From: Gari tellinella
Lineage: Eukaryota; Mollusca; Bivalvia; Cardiida; Psammobiidae
DNA length: 64,000 nt
Reading direction: 5' to 3'
Assembly: GCA_922989275.2 (NCBI GenBank)
Contig: OV277857.1
Span: forward strand, 2,480,001-2,544,000
Below, piece by piece: positions 49,736 through 55,320 of this stretch. Every line of letters starts with the position of its first letter. The stretch's first letter is position 1. The position numbers and the translations under genes are program-made. Below the pieces are notes generated by a model. It searched no databases. It worked only from the letters and a program-made list of their open reading frames with translations, and was not told the DNA's origin.

Positions 49736-50984
49736 AACAACGCACATAATGTTTGTCTCCCATTAGGTGTCGTTGTAGAAAGGGTGCGCTGTCTTATTTC
49801 TATAAATCGTATAGTACAGTACGTGCCTAACTTGGAATTAGAGTCATGAACACTCAATAATAAAGGGGTCAATTACAAAATAAGTATATTACCACGTCTA
49901 AGGAGGAGAAAGTCATGAATTACACTAAATTGGTTTAACCTTTTTTCGATGAAAAAGTATTGTCTACTTAATACATGCAATCTGCTTTAGAATTTAGACA
50001 TTACTGAATTAGGCGGGCCACGATATAAAAATAAAAAATGTTTGGTTCCATACCGTCAGTTATACGGTGTCTGATCTCGACCAAACTCTAGAAATGCCAG
50101 TTCGGTACCAATATTAGCAGTAAAATGGCTAAGATTTGAAGCGAATACGGAAGTAAAAACGCCAATGCAAGACAAACTAAACAACTGTGAAACTGATTCC
50201 AACTCTTATGAACATTACTTCTATAACCTTTAATTTCTCCACATAGGTCGCAAAGTAACTAAATCTAATCTCTTGGCCTTTCTTTCATAACCTTTTCAAA
50301 GATTCAGAAAGGAAAGTTAGGAGCTTACTGCTTTACTGTCAGTTTGAGTTTGCTTTCAGCAACCGCCTGTCAGAATAAAGGAACGTTTCATACGACTGTT
50401 ACTCTTTATCAATGGAGAGTAGGAGTAAATATTAATTTCTATGGTAGAGGTATAGACTTGAACTACAGTGGAGAATCTGTTATTCTTTCCCAAAAAACAC
50501 GTTTACGCTAAAACTATTATTTGCAGTGCAAACAGTTTGGAGCCAGATCAGACGCCGGGTGACCCGGCGTCTGATCAGGCTCCAAACTGTTTGCCACCAA
50601 GATAAACATGAATTATCAGAATTGTCCAAAAGTTGTTCTTTTCTACGTTATAGCGCGCTGCGTTTGCGTACGTTTGCGTTTAAACGGGGAAGAATAACAG
50701 ATTCTCCATTTCACTCTCAATGATGCTTAAAAGCGCGTTTACAAATAGTTTAGATCGCGTAACGTGGCGTCTGATCAGGATCCAAACACTCACCAAATCG
50801 ATATGCTTCAAGTCATACATCTTTGAATCTTACTTTGAAACGATCTCGCAAACAACAAAATTGAAGCAGACGACAATGAAACGGTGAAGGGGTATAAATC
50901 TCACGAAATATTTGGCAGTGAAAGGGTTTAAAGTATAGAGTCAATTCTGTAAAACACTGTACATACCGGATTGTGGACAGACAT
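20107..50984 (-). CDS. Gene B: two-CRD galectin, 339 aa, ten coding exons
   Basis: Minus-strand paralogue of gene A. Coding exons, in transcript order: 50984-50967, 39796-39708, 36377-36290, 35167-35051, 34085-33975, 31198-31079, 25004-24951, 23299-23214, 21667-21448, 20223-20107. All introns are GT-AG and the 340 codons stay in frame. CRD1 is residues 7-141, the His-rich linker 142-181, the Tyr/Pro linker 182-199, CRD2 200-339. CRD1 has FNPRF with Ala56 for the contact His, plus Asn69, Trp75, Glu78, Arg80. CRD2 has VDARF with Cys247 for His and Asp249 for Asn, plus Arg251, Asn264, Trp271, Glu274, Arg276. CRD2 also has a His cluster (QHGHHHEPH, 234-242) in a loop. There is no signal peptide. 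The long first intron (about 11 kb) is full of MITEs. Ligand and role are unknown; lectin-type recognition is inferred from the fold. Confidence 0.88.
20440..20786. mobile_element. H2 fragment followed by an R MITE
   Basis: An H2-type hairpin fragment (gcggaaagtaaagcaaaacg / …tttagtctgttttaag) is at 20448-20512. An R element starts after TTAA (20630-20633) with ccccttcactgccatgacg and keeps part of H1 (catctgatcaggatccaaac). Its right end is decayed near 20780. Confidence 0.6.
20787..21447. other. Gene B last intron; nothing recognised
   Basis: No inverted repeat, tandem repeat or coding exon identified. The frame at 20873-21061 lacks any support. Confidence 0.45.
21448..21667 (-). CDS. Gene B exon 9 (CRD2 core)
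   Basis: Acceptor attttcacag, donor gtgaga; 220 nt. It encodes FTIYLQHGHHHEPHDIAM, then CVDARFNYG, VVRN and WGAEER. It is three codons longer than in gene A; the extra residues are the His/Glu/Pro loop. Confidence 0.95.
22181..22530. mobile_element. P1 MITE
   Basis: TA, cagtgcttcatccctac, right end cagtgagggagaactg. The H1 core (about 22275-22345) has the GCG/CGC tip. Confidence 0.8.
22953..23183. mobile_element. S MITE (piggyBac-like) with H1-type core
   Basis: After TTAA (22953-22956): cccatttgtgcccacgatcc; right end gggcataaatgga(t)aa. The core gcaaacagtgtagactctga…agacgccgc and its mirror form a palindrome (22990-23062). It ends about 30 bp past the exon 8 donor. Confidence 0.75.
23214..23299 (-). 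CDS. Gene B exon 8 (CRD2 first strands)
   Basis: Acceptor tgtttttag, donor gtatgt; 86 nt leaving phase 2. It encodes PVPFVHNAGGMYPNKMIFIS and then GIPHPNPS. Too short for a simple ORF search; found by alignment with gene A exon 8. Confidence 0.93.
23341..23544. mobile_element. W element (hAT-like), decayed
   Basis: Ends cagggctccaggtaagaggg and ctccccttaattgcagctctg. The centre is the H3-type hairpin: attagaatcgtctattcgag / mirror, next to catagggttt. Confidence 0.65.
23661..24118. mobile_element. P3 MITE carrying a nested Q element
   Basis: The left end is caatagaacctctttattac and the right end is taatagagaggttctactg before TA. The P3 hairpin (acattgcttt…gaaagctcctgtaggagctt) is interrupted at its TTAA by the Q copy at 23801-24045. 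Confidence 0.82.
23797..24049. mobile_element. Q MITE nested in P3, TTAA duplicated
   Basis: Q ends cccattaccccatagcc and atgggggaaaggg lie between TTAA copies at 23797 and 24046. An uninterrupted P3 (35405-35610) has ccttgctttaagcggtcacc at this point, so the insertion site and the duplication can be read directly. Confidence 0.88.
24402..24760. mobile_element. P1 MITE
   Basis: TA, cagcgctccctctctac; right end gtagagagggagagctata. H1 core about 24497-24565. A separate H1-bearing fragment follows at 24805-24895. Confidence 0.8.
24951..25004 (-). CDS. Gene B exon 7 (short Tyr/Pro linker)
   Basis: Acceptor ttgttttccag, donor gtatgt; 54 nt, phase 0 on both sides. It encodes SPAPAGYPAGAGAPLYNP. 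The YNP|PVPF junction matches gene A's MNP|PVPF. It is 134 codons shorter than the gene A exon. Confidence 0.85.
25049..25300. repeat. P5 fragment and dispersed repeat L, copy 2
   Basis: 25049-25145 has P5 sequence (cagtcgtgataattcgaac, gccgagcac…, gaaatacgggaaaata). 25145-25300 is repeat L (aaaagcaaac, gtgaatcttagtttttagat). Confidence 0.5.
26845..26966. other. Cluster of CRE-like TGACGT palindromes
   Basis: Motifs cgtcatgacgta, gtgacgtcacat and the near-perfect palindrome ttacgtcatatacgtatgtg (26939 on, continuing acgtaa) lie within 120 bp. TGACGTCA is the CREB/ATF site. Functional status is unknown; it is within a putative transposon. Confidence 0.4.
27005..27220. mobile_element. U element
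   Basis: Element 27011-27214 with cagggctgccattcctcc and acttatggcagcccta. The flanks are tttgta and tttgtg (5 of 6 match). H2 core at about 27072-27140. Confidence 0.75.
27300..27550. mobile_element. H1 fragment and truncated Q element
   Basis: An H1 palindrome with a GCATTACGCGGC tip is at 27308-27372. A Q-type segment starts at about 27404 (gccattaccccatagcctg) and holds H2 (27449-27525), but the right end is missing. Confidence 0.6.
28808..29185. mobile_element. P4 MITE with Q-type interior
   Basis: TA, cagtgaaacccctctaaacc and right end gtttagaggggtttcactg, TA. The interior 28920-29105 is Q-like, with gcctttgatttattcctaca and the H2 palindrome. The string aaacccctctaaaccgg is repeated in tandem at the right. 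Confidence 0.82.
29190..29580. mobile_element. R MITE(s) with H1 core
   Basis: R left end ccccgtcactgccttac (about 29370) and right end gacgtcatggcagtgactgg. H1 arms at 29409-29470 are degraded. A right-half R fragment (ggcgtctgatcaaaatc…gcagacgacaatatggcgatg) precedes it at 29193-29330. Confidence 0.65.
29815..30156. mobile_element. Q MITE, sharing TTAA with a Q fragment
   Basis: TTAA at 29904 and 30153 flank cccttgacctcatagcctg and tatcaggtaaaggg, with H2 at 29953-30025. A right-end Q fragment (tggaactattttcttcagtg…gcgtaaaggg) abuts the same TTAA from the left. Confidence 0.82.
30157..31078. other. Gene B linker intron; no gene
   Basis: No repeat or exon recognised. The last 120 bp before exon 6 (downstream on the minus strand) are in an open frame that continues the exon, but the donor gtatgt is clear. 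Confidence 0.45.
31079..31198 (-). CDS. Gene B exon 6 (His-rich linker)
   Basis: Acceptor tccactttcag, donor gtatgt; 120 nt, phase 0 on both sides. It encodes HKHQHHHHQHH, then GGGFGAAIGNFVGGVL, then SDMARSPNVTHHH. Order and phase match gene A exon 6, and both have a His run followed by a Gly/hydrophobic stretch. Shared location makes it a real exon despite low sequence identity. Confidence 0.85.
31227..31674. mobile_element. Q left-end fragment, then P1 MITE
   Basis: Q left end after TTAA (cccattacctaaatag…) at 31227-31300. P1 follows: TA, cagcgctccctctccac (31319) with H1 core 31508-31575; its right end (gggggcactata) is decayed. Confidence 0.72.
31678..31917. mobile_element. P2 MITE
   Basis: TA, cagtggagaaaacgttattc and mirror ending ttttctccactg, TA. 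The H1 core is shortened at the tip (agacgccggcgtct, about 31762). Confidence 0.82.
32132..32840. mobile_element. Y foldback element, ~0.7 kb
   Basis: Ends atactcaacaaaaa and tttttgttgagtat. The two halves mirror each other along most of their length: gtcaagttacctag / ctaggttacttgac, and agagcaccgcatgc / gcatgcggtgctct, around a centre near 32550. No transposase frame. The ends resemble Tc1/mariner-type MITEs. Confidence 0.75.
32844..33059. mobile_element. R MITE (piggyBac-like, TTAA), reference copy
   Basis: TTAA (32844-32847), ccccttcactgccttacccc; right end gacgtcatggcagtgaaggg, then TTAA (33056). The H1 core at 32886-32952 is essentially perfect with GCG/CGC at the tip. Confidence 0.88.
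33195..33588. mobile_element. H1 fragment and R MITE
   Basis: 33203-33265 holds H1 arms with a shortened tip. The R copy runs from ttccttcactgccatgacgt (33345) to ggtaaggcagtgaaaggg, then TTAA (33585). H1 is at 33478-33541. Confidence 0.75.
33691..33951. mobile_element. V-type MITE, H3 core
   Basis: Left 'acgtttcataaaacttt', right 'gaagttttattaaacaggcc'. Inner ttgtcgtaagtc / gacttacgac mirrors; core gaatcgtcttgaaaagacga. Its right edge is about 24 bp from gene B exon 5's donor. Confidence 0.75.
33975..34085 (-). CDS. Gene B exon 5 (end of CRD1)
   Basis: Acceptor gtttctatctag, donor gtaagt; 111 nt, phase 0. It encodes ISVDGRHFCDFNHRIP and ends IKQIRFD. The inner tctctgtag was rejected as acceptor because it breaks the frame. 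Confidence 0.9.
34117..34366. mobile_element. P2 MITE beside gene B exon 5 acceptor
   Basis: TA, cagtggagaatctgttattc and mirror ending ttttctccactg, TA. H1 core 34238-34306 with GGG/CCC tip. Its edge is 34 bp upstream of the exon 5 acceptor. Confidence 0.87.
34565..35000. mobile_element. P3 MITE, decayed, and an H1 fragment
   Basis: P3: ctctctatatcgaccactaa to taatgaagggggtttcctg (34570-34737). An H1 fragment (acagcttggatccagatgag, acgccgg) is at 34945-35003. Confidence 0.55.
35051..35167 (-). CDS. Gene B exon 4 (CRD1, WGNEER)
   Basis: Acceptor tttcttcaag, donor gtagga; 117 nt, phase 0. It encodes VIRNHLQGSWGNEERHGSFP and ends VHNSHYR. Asn69, Trp75, Glu78 and Arg80 of the contact set are intact. 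Confidence 0.92.
35232..35404. mobile_element. P5 MITE
   Basis: Left ctgtcgaaattcgcttaa, right gattgagtttcgactata. It shares the boundary TA with the P3 copy starting at 35405. Confidence 0.72.
35403..35612. mobile_element. P3 MITE, best copy
   Basis: TA, cagtaaaacctcgctattac, mirror ending gtgagattttactg, TA. The hairpin core (35468-35546) has gcaaggtgacagtgaaacag and its mirror around gctcctataggagc. Confidence 0.87.
35748..36282. mobile_element. X element with CCCAGCAAACATT ends
   Basis: Ends cccagcaaacatt (35754) and aatgtttgctgggg (to 36276), flanked by aattga on both sides. Subterminal zones repeat gggcccatatgggc-like palindromes and gttgcactttcg mirrors. Its edge is only a few bases from a gene B splice donor. 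Confidence 0.82.
36290..36377 (-). CDS. Gene B exon 3 (CRD1, FNPRF)
   Basis: Acceptor ttatatttcag, donor gtaaaa; 88 nt. It encodes FLICLQGGGS and then DTALAFNPRFADNQ. This acceptor, not the nearer ctgtctacag, gives the right frame and restores the F-x-I-x-L-Q strand seen in gene A. Confidence 0.9.
36378..37545. other. Gene B intron 2, first part; nothing recognised
   Basis: No exon, tandem repeat or inverted terminal pair identified. Reading frames here are short and without codon signal. Confidence 0.45.
37553..37640 (-). pseudogene. tRNA-derived sequence with internal duplication
   Basis: On the minus strand, box A-like tagcgcagttagtatag and box B-like ggttcgagacc occur in tRNA spacing with anticodon-arm sequence ctagcaatccaa. 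A 16-bp segment (tagtggttgactatag) is duplicated in the D-arm side, which breaks the fold. Probably a tRNA pseudogene or SINE head. Confidence 0.5.
37775..37935. repeat. T inverted repeat (hairpin)
   Basis: Left arm gttcagtcgtgaatttattg…gaacgagttg; right arm caacgagttcaataaattca…cgactgaac, with gcgagccttggcgagc at the loop. Diverged relatives are at 7905-8065 and about 15840-15985. Confidence 0.7.
38540..39065. repeat. Dispersed/tandem repeat (ggcgctatatgacc)
   Basis: 'cggcgctatatgacctgtt…gtcgcagt' recurs at 38585, about 38778 and 39043. 'attgaccaaaatcatcgtcc' type units recur at 38685, 38880 and 38950. A related segment is at 5205-5375. Type unknown; no coding. Confidence 0.55.
39345..39490. 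repeat. Hairpin repeat
   Basis: Arms ttaagtgaaatcttaatggc…taagaaggggg and cgccccttcttaaccataaa…atttcacttaat, with cggtcgctagagctcgctcc at the loop. Confidence 0.65.
39535..39605. mobile_element. H1-type fragment
   Basis: gcaaacaatgtagagcctga…and mirror ccctctgatcagggtctgca; a diverged S/H1 core with no termini. Confidence 0.4.
39708..39796 (-). CDS. Gene B exon 2 (CRD1 first strands)
   Basis: Acceptor tatgttttag, donor gtaaat; 89 nt leaving phase 2. It encodes ATPYIGPVQGGLRDGMTIHV and then SGISEAHHN. Found by alignment with gene A exon 2 (ATPYVGP...DGM.I.V). Confidence 0.9.
39801..40044. repeat. Identical 122-bp tandem duplication
   Basis: 39801-39922 is repeated base for base at 39923-40044. 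It includes an R-like end (taaccctttcattctcaatg) and half of H1. It begins four bases from the gene B exon 2 acceptor. Confidence 0.92.
40094..40445. mobile_element. P1 MITE
   Basis: TA, cagcgttccctctctac; right end gtagagagggagcgctg, TA. H1 core 40281-40350 with gcgcctcgcgg at the tip. Confidence 0.85.
40505..41370. mobile_element. hAT-like element (aatcgattaca repeats) with nested V
   Basis: Both ends are runs of gtaatcgtaatcgattac-type sequence in opposite direction (40515-40690 and 41210-41362). No transposase frame. The middle includes a V-type MITE (40929-41130). Confidence 0.6.
40929..41130. mobile_element. V-type MITE, best copy
   Basis: About 45-bp inverted ends: ggggccgtttcataaaactt…cttacgacaa and the mirror …gaagttttatgaaacgggcc. 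The core keeps half of H3 (agacgattccaaaaatatgt). Confidence 0.85.
41781..41961. mobile_element. W element (hAT-like) with 8-bp duplication
   Basis: Element 41789-41953: ends cagggctcaagataagaggg and ctcttatctggaaccatg. The flanks gtaaaggc (41781-41788) and gtaaaggc (41954-41961) are identical, the 8-bp size typical of hAT. The core has agacgattctaatgag and ataggg. Confidence 0.85.
42192..42495. mobile_element. R-type MITE with GAG/CTC H1 tip, plus H1 copy
   Basis: After TTAA (42192): cccttagcctgcc; right end ggcgggctatggg(tta). The H1 arms read gatgagacgccgag / ctcggcgtctcatc (42246-42280). A second diverged H1 follows at 42425-42492. Confidence 0.72.
42585..42783. mobile_element. P3 MITE
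   Basis: TA, cagtaaaacctctctattac; right end atagataggttttactg. Core caaggtgacagtaaaacaga / mirror around gctcctaaaggagc. Confidence 0.83.
42790..43200. mobile_element. P3 and Q fragments
   Basis: 42790-42880 resembles a P3 left end (gtataaactctctgttacgg). 43005-43170 is a damaged Q: aaccctttactccatggcc, half of H2, ctgcttcaagctaccctctg. No gene. Confidence 0.45.
43622..43867. mobile_element. P2 MITE
   Basis: Left actggacaagatgttattct, right gagaaagaataaacccttct…cactg. H1 core 43690-43753 with GGGTAACCCGG tip. A second H1-like fragment is at 43925-43992. Confidence 0.68.
44240..44962. mobile_element. Run of Q, H2 and P3-like copies
   Basis: 44275-44470: Q interior with H2 (gcaggctgaaagtaaagaaa / mirror). 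44590-44720: a second H2 (gcactaaaagtaaagcag). 44833-44960: P3-like cagtaaaacccgtttatacg with gccgggtgaaagtaaaacag hairpin. Confidence 0.55.
45115..45320. mobile_element. P2 MITE, decayed
   Basis: Left caacaatggatagtactatt, right cggttattgggaaataataa…ctctactg, TA. The H1 core has been largely lost. Confidence 0.5.
45355..45505. repeat. Hairpin repeat
   Basis: Arms caacatctttttgccgttca…cacattagcttcgcatgggg and mirror, with tttcttaaacgcccgaaggg at the loop. No termini or target duplication identified. Confidence 0.7.
46231..46527. repeat. 99-bp tandem repeat, three copies
   Basis: Copies start with gcagatgttagtttggtgat at 46231, 46330 and 46429, nearly identical. Each ends in cagcggagatgacgtaattc…tttcccgatttaac, a P2-like terminus. 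The 33-codon period creates a 114-aa frame on the minus strand that is not a gene. Confidence 0.93.
46647..46671. repeat. Poly-C run, 25 bases
   Basis: Uninterrupted C homopolymer; length likely uncertain in any assembly. Confidence 0.95.
46834..47748. mobile_element. Inverted-ended element, ~0.9 kb, with nested MITE
   Basis: Left zone caacttcccaaccttgtcat…gatggcttattatttac and right zone …aaacaatgagccatcatctg…gacagggttgggaacttg mirror each other over roughly 100 bp. No coding frame. A MITE sits at 47223-47457. Confidence 0.6.
47223..47457. mobile_element. MITE with TTGGTCGTATTCGAATC ends
   Basis: attggtcgtattcgaatca at left and tgattcgaatacgaccaat at right are exact mirrors. Internal ttttgtcaacg motifs occur in both directions. 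Confidence 0.82.
48050..48240. mobile_element. W element (hAT-like)
   Basis: Ends cagggctccagataaggga and ctcttatctggagccctg. The core holds catttgaattgtctcttcga and ggtaacaccatagg. No clean target duplication. Confidence 0.78.
48250..48930. other. Intron 1 of gene B; no repeats, one AATAAA
   Basis: It is unusually free of MITEs. In + direction ttaaataaaagttgctgttt (48738 on) is followed by a T-rich run, like a 3' end. No coding frame is seen nearby. Confidence 0.35.
48935..49350. mobile_element. Two H1-bearing fragments
   Basis: 48937-49062 is the right half of a P2 (H1 with GGG/CCC tip, then gcgtaaatgcgcttatttgg). 49281-49350 is a near-perfect H1 with arms gatgagacgccgag / ctcggcgtctcatc. 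Confidence 0.65.
49470..49793. mobile_element. P1 MITE with a CT microsatellite
   Basis: TA, cagtactccctctctac; right gtagaaagggtgcgctg. H1 tip deleted (agacgccgcgtctgat). A (CT)15 run at 49703-49733 expands the TCCCTC region. Confidence 0.8.
49800..50460. other. Intron 1 of gene B; nothing clear
   Basis: Only faint traces of H2/R sequence (about 50040-50095 and 50300-50365). No exon found. Confidence 0.4.
50464..50711. mobile_element. P2 MITE
   Basis: TA, cagtggagaatctgttattc; right aacagattctccattt. H1 core 50527-50593 with GGGTGACCCGG tip. An R-like right half (50745-50895, ending gaaacggtgaaggggta) follows. Confidence 0.82.
50967..50984 (-). CDS. Gene B exon 1 (start exon, MSVHNP)
   Basis: ATG TCT GTC CAC AAT CCG then gtatgt. 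A at -3. Phase 0 as in gene A exon 1. Being only 18 nt, it rests on position, phase and donor match; a different upstream start exon is possible. Confidence 0.65.
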
Positions 50985-51496
50985 CTTTCTTGTGTTCGTC
51001 TATAAGACTCGATCTACTGTATCCTGTCGATGCTGAATCTTAAGTAGCCTTAAATCGTAACCACTGCCCATTCAAAATCACATGAGCATATGTCACGTGA
51101 TACTGTCACCAGCGTTATCTCCGAGGTATTGTCGTGGCCTTGAAACCCCATAAGATAACAACTAATATTGTACGACAAAGTCCCGTTATAACCACAACCC
51201 AAATAGATCACTTGCTATCGGCGTTTAATGTAGATTGTTGCTTAAAGTAGGTTGAAAGTAAAGCAGAAAGCTCCTGTTGGAGCTTTCTGCTTTGCTTCCA
51301 TCCTGCTTTGAACATTCACATGTCTTAAGCGTTTTCAGTGGGTCCTCGATTATGTTTGTAATGGTGGATGTTAACTGTATATAAGATGGTGTTTATACAC
51401 GTATCGGCTATAATTTATCTAAAGAATGAATGATTCAGTTATATATGTTGGGCGAGTTTATTAAAGATTGAAAGATGTTACAGTAAACCCCGAATA
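50985..51496 (-). promoter_or_regulatory. 5' flank of gene B, with a P3/H2 fragment
   Basis: Directly upstream is the probable 5' UTR (50985-51060). A P3-type fragment at about 51175-51385 holds gtaggttgaaagtaaagcag and mirror around gctcctgttggagc. No TATA box stands out. Confidence 0.35.
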
Positions 51497-51673
51497 CAGT
51501 GAAGCTCACTTATAAAGAAGTCATTGTGACCATCTGATTTATTTCGTTATATCCACATTTCGTTATATCATGTCCATTCTACTATACGTTAGCTACAGAT
51601 GGGGAAGAAGGTTAGTTTTGTTATATCCAATATTTCGTTACATCCAATTTCGTTATAAGCAAGCTTCACTGTA
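51495..51673. mobile_element. P6 MITE (pogo-like)
   Basis: TA, cagtgaagctcacttataaa; mirror ttataagcaagcttcactg, TA. 175 bp. The interior is tatatcc/cgttatatc repeats. Confidence 0.85.
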
Positions 51674-51689
51674 TGACATTCACTCACAA

Positions 51690-52465
51690 CCCTTTTGTGT
51701 CCAGCGTGTTATAAATGGGAAATAGGCAAACATTGCAGACTTAGATCAGACGTCGCATTATGCATTGTTTGTTAACAGGAAATTCTATGACTAAAATAAA
51801 GTGCGTTTACCAATTATGTAAGCCATATGCTTACTGGTTCTTATATTATACGCATTTAAAGATATTTGAAAAAGAAGGTCAAAGGTCAAGGTCAGAATGG
51901 CAAAATGTTGACATGGTCATACCAACTATTGAAGCCCTAGACCTTTTGGTTCAAATGTTATAGACATTTAAAGATTATTTGCAAAAGTAGGTCAAAGGCC
52001 AATGCCACATGGTAAAAACTTAGACATGGTGTGGAAGTCTTAATGCAAGAAGGATACATACCAAGAATACAAACCCTATGCATATTAGGTATTTAAAGAT
52101 TTTGCAAAGGTATGTCAAGGCCAATGTCATACTTTTTGTCATAAAGGCAAAAATAATGACATGGTCATACGAAGTGTTGAAGCCCTTTGCCTACTGGTTG
52201 CGGCTTTATCGACATTTAAAGCTTTTCTTCAAAAGTACTGAAGCTGAAACTGGTTTATTTGATTAAACATGTTTTTTTTACAAAAGTAAAAAGTAGGTCA
52301 AAGGTCATTGTCACATGGTGAAACACATTGGTATGATTGGGAATTGTATGGCAAGAAAGATACATATCAAGTATGGACGCCATATGCCTATTGGAATGGT
52401 TCTAATGTTATAGGCATTTAAAGATAATTGTAAAAGTATATCAATGTTAAGGTCACAAGCGCATG
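51690..52465. repeat. S fragment and diverged tandem repeat (aggtcaaaggtca)
   Basis: 51690-51780 is an S/H1 fragment. From 51800, about five old monomers share catttaaagat, aaaagtaggtcaaaggtcaa and atggtcatacc units at uneven spacing. Frames of 62-67 aa here are repeat sequence. Confidence 0.65.
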
Positions 52466-52469
52466 ATCG

Positions 52470-53930
52470 GAAAGGACTTAACTAAAGGAAGTCACATGCT
52501 GAGTATTAAAGTCCCACGTGTAATAGTGCAAGAGGTTAAGATAACAGTTCAGCTCATACACTACATTTGAGCAGCAATCTACTTTGTATACCAACAATTG
52601 ATGATTTGTTTCGTATGTACGCCCCTTTATTGCCATGGTCATATTGAGTACTTTTGAACGCACAAGTCTTGTGTGAAAAGAGCGCTATATATAAATCTGC
52701 TATAACAATCAAAGTTCATGAGAGCACTGATGATGGCACAGAGGTTCGGGATGTGGTAGGGGAGAGAAAGCCAGGAGTTAACTAATAACAAACATTCATT
52801 CTGAAAGATCAATATTTCTTGAAAATTAAATAATATTACTGTAAGGAGTCTGAAAACCGGCTTTAGCCTAAACCCTATCTTAAATGGTTTATTGAAACAC
52901 CTGAATAACTTTTCAAGCATAATAAAACATTGATAAGTGAGATCTCTTTCACCCAAGCGGCGATGCCAGAAACAGACCTGATTATGAATAACTCTGGCAG
53001 AGTTATTCAGAAACTGGTCTGGATGCAACTGTTGTAAATGCCAGATTTCTGCAGTTTTGATCTGGATTCAAACTCACTCAGACTTTTACCACTTAAATAT
53101 AGATTTATTACATTTATAACTTCGGTTGATATATTTGATTTACACTGTTTGTACAGAATGTTAATGCAGGACTGAGTTGATGTATTAGATATTAATAAAC
53201 ATGTAAAGGTTAAGAAAATGTTAGACCGAAAGCAACCTACCAAACGAACCGAAACGACCTATCCCTAAAATAGGCCGAACTAAACTAGGTCGAAACAAGC
53301 TAGGCCGAAATGACCAAGGACCGAAACCGTACACAAAAGAAAGTGAAAGTAGGTTCTACTAAATTTGTGATCACCATATTTACTTCGGAGTGTTCTTGTT
53401 TATTCACGGAAGTTTATTATCTTAAATCGTTTCACTGTTTCTCCTAATACTCTTTTCAAAATTAATCATTTTTTCGTTTTTAAGCGATACTAATGAGTGT
53501 TGCTTTCTTGAGCGGATGAGTACTGATTATTTCAATAATAAAACTATCGATATGAGATATAAGTTTATAGTCTCGTCCGAAAACTTGACCCCAAGGTTAT
53601 AACGAGTTTGCATGGAGCCTTAAGTTGTTCTCAAGCATTTGATTGGTCTGATCCGATCCTATGCTCAAATCTGAGACTCAGCTCAAACTCTTTATAACTT
53701 TGACCCTGGAGGGACACTGTGTCTCATCAGAGTTTACACTGTATGCGAAAATCCTCTTGAGTAAGTATTTAAGCTTAAATTTAAGTTGAACCTTTTATGT
53801 AGATAATATACTGATGAATTGGTTGCAGTTAATTTGAAAGAAAATCAACCGTTCAATATTTAGTTTCCGCAATAAACTTTAATTTATTATTAGGGAGTTA
53901 TTTAAATGCGGAAACTAATGTTTATGAAAT
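52470..53930. other. Upstream of gene B; no gene
   Basis: A small inverted repeat surrounds 52985-53010 (ataactctggcagagttatt). 53240-53325 has repeated aggccgaaa/aggtcgaaac units. The 129-aa and 78-aa minus frames show no recognisable domain and cross low-complexity sequence. Confidence 0.4.
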
Positions 53931-53932
53931 GA

Positions 53933-54291
53933 TACAGTGTTCCCTCTCTACAACGGCCCTCCCAACAACGATTCCCTCCTTACAACGACCCTTGTCCCAG
54001 TTCCCTAAACACCAAAATTATGTCTAACGTTTTTACTGCTGCATATCGGTTGCTGAAAATTGTCGTCTGCTGTTTTTCTCAAAATTACATAATTGACATT
54101 TTGATAGAAAAATCGTAATGACGAGTGACAAACAGTTTGAATCAAGACCAGATGCCGCGTAAGCGGCGTCTGATCTGGATTCAAGCTGTTTGCAAAGGTA
54201 AGCCAATTTCCCTCCCTACAACGACTCCCTCCGAACAACGAACACATTGTGTGTCTCCCATTGAGTGTCGTTGTAGAGAGGGAGCGCTTTA
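53933..54291. mobile_element. P1 MITE
   Basis: TA, cagtgttccctctctac; right gtagagagggagcgctt. H1 core 54128-54192. Confidence 0.83.
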
Positions 54292-54392
54292 ATGAGTTGT
54301 CTTTCAATGCGGAAATATTTTAAAAACACTTGTACTAAGTGAACATGGAAAAGGAGATACATGTACACTTGTTATTATTTAGGACAGGTATC

Positions 54393-55045
54393 AGCCTAAC
54401 CCTTTACCTCGTAGCCTGATTGTTTTGAAGACACGTGGTTGCATTTTCATACCTACAATTATGAAAGGGAACTAACTTCTGAAGTGGTGAAATAAATTTA
54501 ATGCGTAGAAAGGCGTATCTACTGAGTCATGGTTTATAGAAGCTCAGAAAACCGAATGGCCTATTTGCAAAAAAGACGAATATTCAAGTAAAAGCAAATC
54601 GTTAGATATATGCCATATCACAAATATAATTAGTATAAAACGTCCTAAAAATCACTAAATCTTAGTTGTTTATTTTTAGATTTCTCCCGTCGCTTTTTCT
54701 ACTACGACTCTGATCGAGAAGATCATTGATCAGTTATCGGTTATAAGTTATAATATAGGGATGGACCGAATATTCGATATTCGCATAAGGGCCGAATATT
54801 ATATTGATATACATTATGTCATTGATTTATCTTCTTGAAACATCTTGTTTAATGAAATCAATGACCATATAGTTCGCAATTACTTGTACATAGCACGTTT
54901 AGGGAGAGAAATCCTATAAGACTTTAATGTCTTTCGTTTTGAATCCCTTCTTTCTGTTGAATATTCCTATGTGATGTGGATATTGCTGAATAAATATGTT
55001 TAAACTAAAGGCCGAATATTCGAATCCGATTTAAGTATTCGAATA
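54393..55045. repeat. Q fragment, repeat L copy 3, hAT-like gaatattcg element
   Basis: 54393-54540: Q-type ends without H2 (accctttacctcgtagcctg). 54580-54725: repeat L (aaaagcaaat, ctaaatcttagttgtttatt). 54757-55040: agggatggaccgaatattcg at left and gccgaatattcgaatccg at right. Confidence 0.45.
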
Positions 55046-55149
55046 GTTGTCTCTGCAAAAATCTTTTTTGTATTATTATTAAAAACACAATATGGATTAT
55101 TTAATTTATTTTAGAGACAATTTCATTTTGGCGCCGGCGCCAAAATGCG

Positions 55150-55320
55150 ATTTTTGCAAACAGTTTGGATTCTGATCAGAACATGGTATACTATTTGACA
55201 CTCGTTTTGACATTTCTCTAGTCGAAACAGTCCTAAAGCTGACTTTGAAAATATTGCAGACGATACTACCAATGCAGACGATATTATGGCGGTAACAGGG
55301 TTAAAGAAAAGGATAAAACT
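55150..55320. mobile_element. R-type fragment with half H1
   Basis: gcaaacagtttggattctga followed by tttgacactcg…gcagacgatactaccaatgc…gcagacgatattatggcggt; the second H1 arm is lost. Confidence 0.5.

Noticed and set aside
52639..53028. 129-aa minus frame upstream of gene B
   Set aside because: No recognisable domain, no suitable splice sites, composition like the surrounding intergenic DNA.
304..54292. The many GC-rich palindromes (GACGCCGCG...) as CRISPR repeats or transcription terminators
   Set aside because: They are centres of MITEs with definable ends in a eukaryotic genome, with no regular spacers and no cas genes.
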